Shown piece by piece: positions 5,424 to 6,067 of a stretch of 6,067 bases of DNA. Position 1 is the first letter of the stretch. Each line of letters begins with the position of its first letter. Below the pieces are notes generated by a model. It searched no databases, was not told where the DNA came from, and was given only the letters and a program-made list of their open reading frames with translations. The position numbers and the translations under genes are program-made. Origin of the DNA: Bacillota bacterium. Lineage in GTDB: Bacteria; Eremiobacterota; SpSt-956; JAKJGF01. Location: assembly GCA_029555925.1 (NCBI GenBank), contig JAKPQU010000024.1, positions 1 through 6,067 of the forward strand. Reading direction: 5' to 3'.

Positions 5424-5786
5424 CTACCCGTTCAGAAACCTTTTCACCAAATTTCTCAACTTCCCGGCGCTGATCGGCTTATCAATCCATCCCGTAGCAC
5501 CTGCAGTTCTGCCTTCTGCCTTTTTCTCTTCTTCGGATTCCGACGATACCATAATAACCGGGATAGCCTTATAATCAGGATTTTCTCTTATTCTTTTTAC
5601 CAGTTCAAGGCCGTCTATATGAGGCATGTTAAGGTCCGTTATAACCATTTTAATTGAAGGATTTATCTTTTCCAGTGCGTCTTTTCCGTCAACTGCTTCT
5701 ATTATGTCATGGCCATCTTCTTTTAATACAGCACTTATCATGTAACGGCTGCTGGCAGTATCATCAACTATTATTATTTCTGACAT
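5424..5786 (-). CDS. Single-domain CheY-like response regulator
   Basis: A stand-alone receiver domain of 120 residues with no output domain. The fold's key residues are all present: acidic pocket Asp8-Asp9 (IIIVDD), phospho-acceptor Asp51 in VITDLNMPHIDG, switch Ser81 after VIMV, and Lys103 in GATGWIDKPI. The aromatic switch position, Tyr in E. coli CheY, is Trp100 here, as I recall for many CheY-like proteins with GATGW.VKP. Phosphorylation by a sensor kinase would control binding to a partner such as a flagellar switch, a phosphorelay protein or an enzyme. The receiver-less kinase at 76-1791 is a possible phosphodonor, but it lies 3.6 kb away on the other strand. A Shine-Dalgarno GAGAGG on the minus strand (5798-5803) lies 11 bases before the ATG at 5786; an ATG at 5790 is out of frame. 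The gene is convergent with the methyltransferase and lies between inverted copies of a 37-bp repeat. No chemotaxis gene is adjacent. Confidence 0.95.
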   Translation of the reverse strand: MSEIIIVDDTASSRYMISAVLKEDGHDIIEAVDGKDALEKINPSIKMVITDLNMPHIDGLELVKRIRENPDYKAIPVIMVSSESEEEKKAEGRTAGATGWIDKPISAGKLRNLVKRFLNG

Positions 5787-5915
5787 CCATGTCTATTCCT
5801 CTCTATTTAATTTCATTTCACTTATATTACTCTATAGTAGATATAAATTCCTTTTATAAAATTATTAAATTTTTTTAAAAATTCTATACAGAAATTAATT
5901 AACCTCTTTATAATT

Positions 5916-5952
5916 CCTTAGTACCACTACAGGTAAATTAGTAACCATTTAT
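5916..5952 (+). repeat. 37-bp inverted-repeat copy, right of the cheY-like gene (copy C)
   Basis: The segment ends GTAACCATTTAT and is the inverted partner of 5280-5316 (32 of 37 identical after reverse complement). It also aligns in direct orientation with 5102-5131 (23 of 30). Beyond its outer end the sequence no longer matches that flanking copy B, and no target-site duplication is evident next to the two outer ends. Confidence 0.8.
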
Positions 5953-5993
5953 CAGCTTCTGCCTGACAGGCTCTTACGAAGAAAAATAATCTG

Positions 5994-6041
5994 CCTTATT
6001 TAATTTGTTTTACAGACAATAAATTAGCCCTTATTTAATTT
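5994..6041. repeat. 13-bp direct repeat CCTTATTTAATTT x2
   Basis: CCTTATTTAATTT occurs at 5994-6006 and 6029-6041, 35 bp apart start to start. The spacing is not a whole number of 10.5-bp helical turns, though it is close to 3.3 turns. It lies upstream of the cheY-like gene on its strand and could be an operator pair, or an accident of AT-rich sequence. Confidence 0.45.
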
Positions 6042-6067
6042 TTAATTCTATATAAAAAACTAATTTT

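Larger units (their letters stand above)
5787..6067. other. AT-rich region upstream of the cheY-like gene, no gene seen
   Basis: This 281-bp stretch should contain the cheY promoter on the minus strand, but long A/T runs (for example 5854-5884) make any -10/-35 call arbitrary. It contains the right-hand 37-bp repeat copy (5916-5952), a short perfect palindrome GCCTGACAGGC (5961-5971) and a 13-bp direct repeat near the edge. No open frame with a credible ribosome binding site was seen. Confidence 0.7.

Noticed and set aside
5654..5878. Plus-strand open frame opposite the 5' part of the cheY-like gene
   Set aside because: It is antisense to a receiver domain with all catalytic residues intact, and its product is a low-complexity hydrophobic chain.
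5961..5971. GCCTGACAGGC as a terminator hairpin
   Set aside because: The palindrome leaves only one central base, so as RNA it forms at most a 3-bp stem, and no T-run follows on either strand.

Overview
The window is AT-rich bacterial DNA (roughly 35-40% G+C by eye) from what looks like a Gram-negative organism. The PAS and GAF domains of the sensor kinase (a CY...PC..C cysteine pattern and a 'GIDIT' exit motif) have a style I associate with Desulfobacterota, Deferribacterota and Spirochaetota, but the phylum cannot be fixed from this sequence. I see no rRNA, tRNA, CRISPR array, transposase or recombinase gene.

Plus strand, left to right: the last codons of an unrecognised gene (to 86) overlap the start of a cytoplasmic PAS-GAF-histidine kinase (76-1791). 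Next is a secreted or membrane protein joining a carboxypeptidase-regulatory-like beta-sandwich to a C-terminal NfeD-like domain (1890-2726). A spacer with 14-bp tandem repeats follows, then a glutamate/dicarboxylate:cation symporter (2864-4207) and a class I SAM-dependent methyltransferase (4262-5029). The last two are 54 bp apart and may share a transcript. A single-domain CheY-like response regulator lies convergently on the minus strand (5424-5786). It has no output domain and the kinase has no receiver domain, so the two could be partners, but nothing here proves it.

The non-coding DNA right of 5030 is the most interesting part. A 37-bp sequence occurs at 5280-5316 and, in inverted orientation, at 5916-5952 (32 of 37 positions match). 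The pair brackets the cheY-like gene like terminal inverted repeats. A third, more diverged copy of about 30 bp lies at 5102-5131. The same spacer holds three hairpin-forming segments (5144-5189, 5200-5214, 5222-5270). The word AAGAGTGA links the first of these to the tandem repeats at 2726-2781. This suggests a repeat-rich stretch that may contain a small mobilisable or rearranging cassette, or a family of dispersed repeats. No mobility protein is visible, so this is inference. The genes themselves belong to known families, and I found no clearly new multi-gene system.
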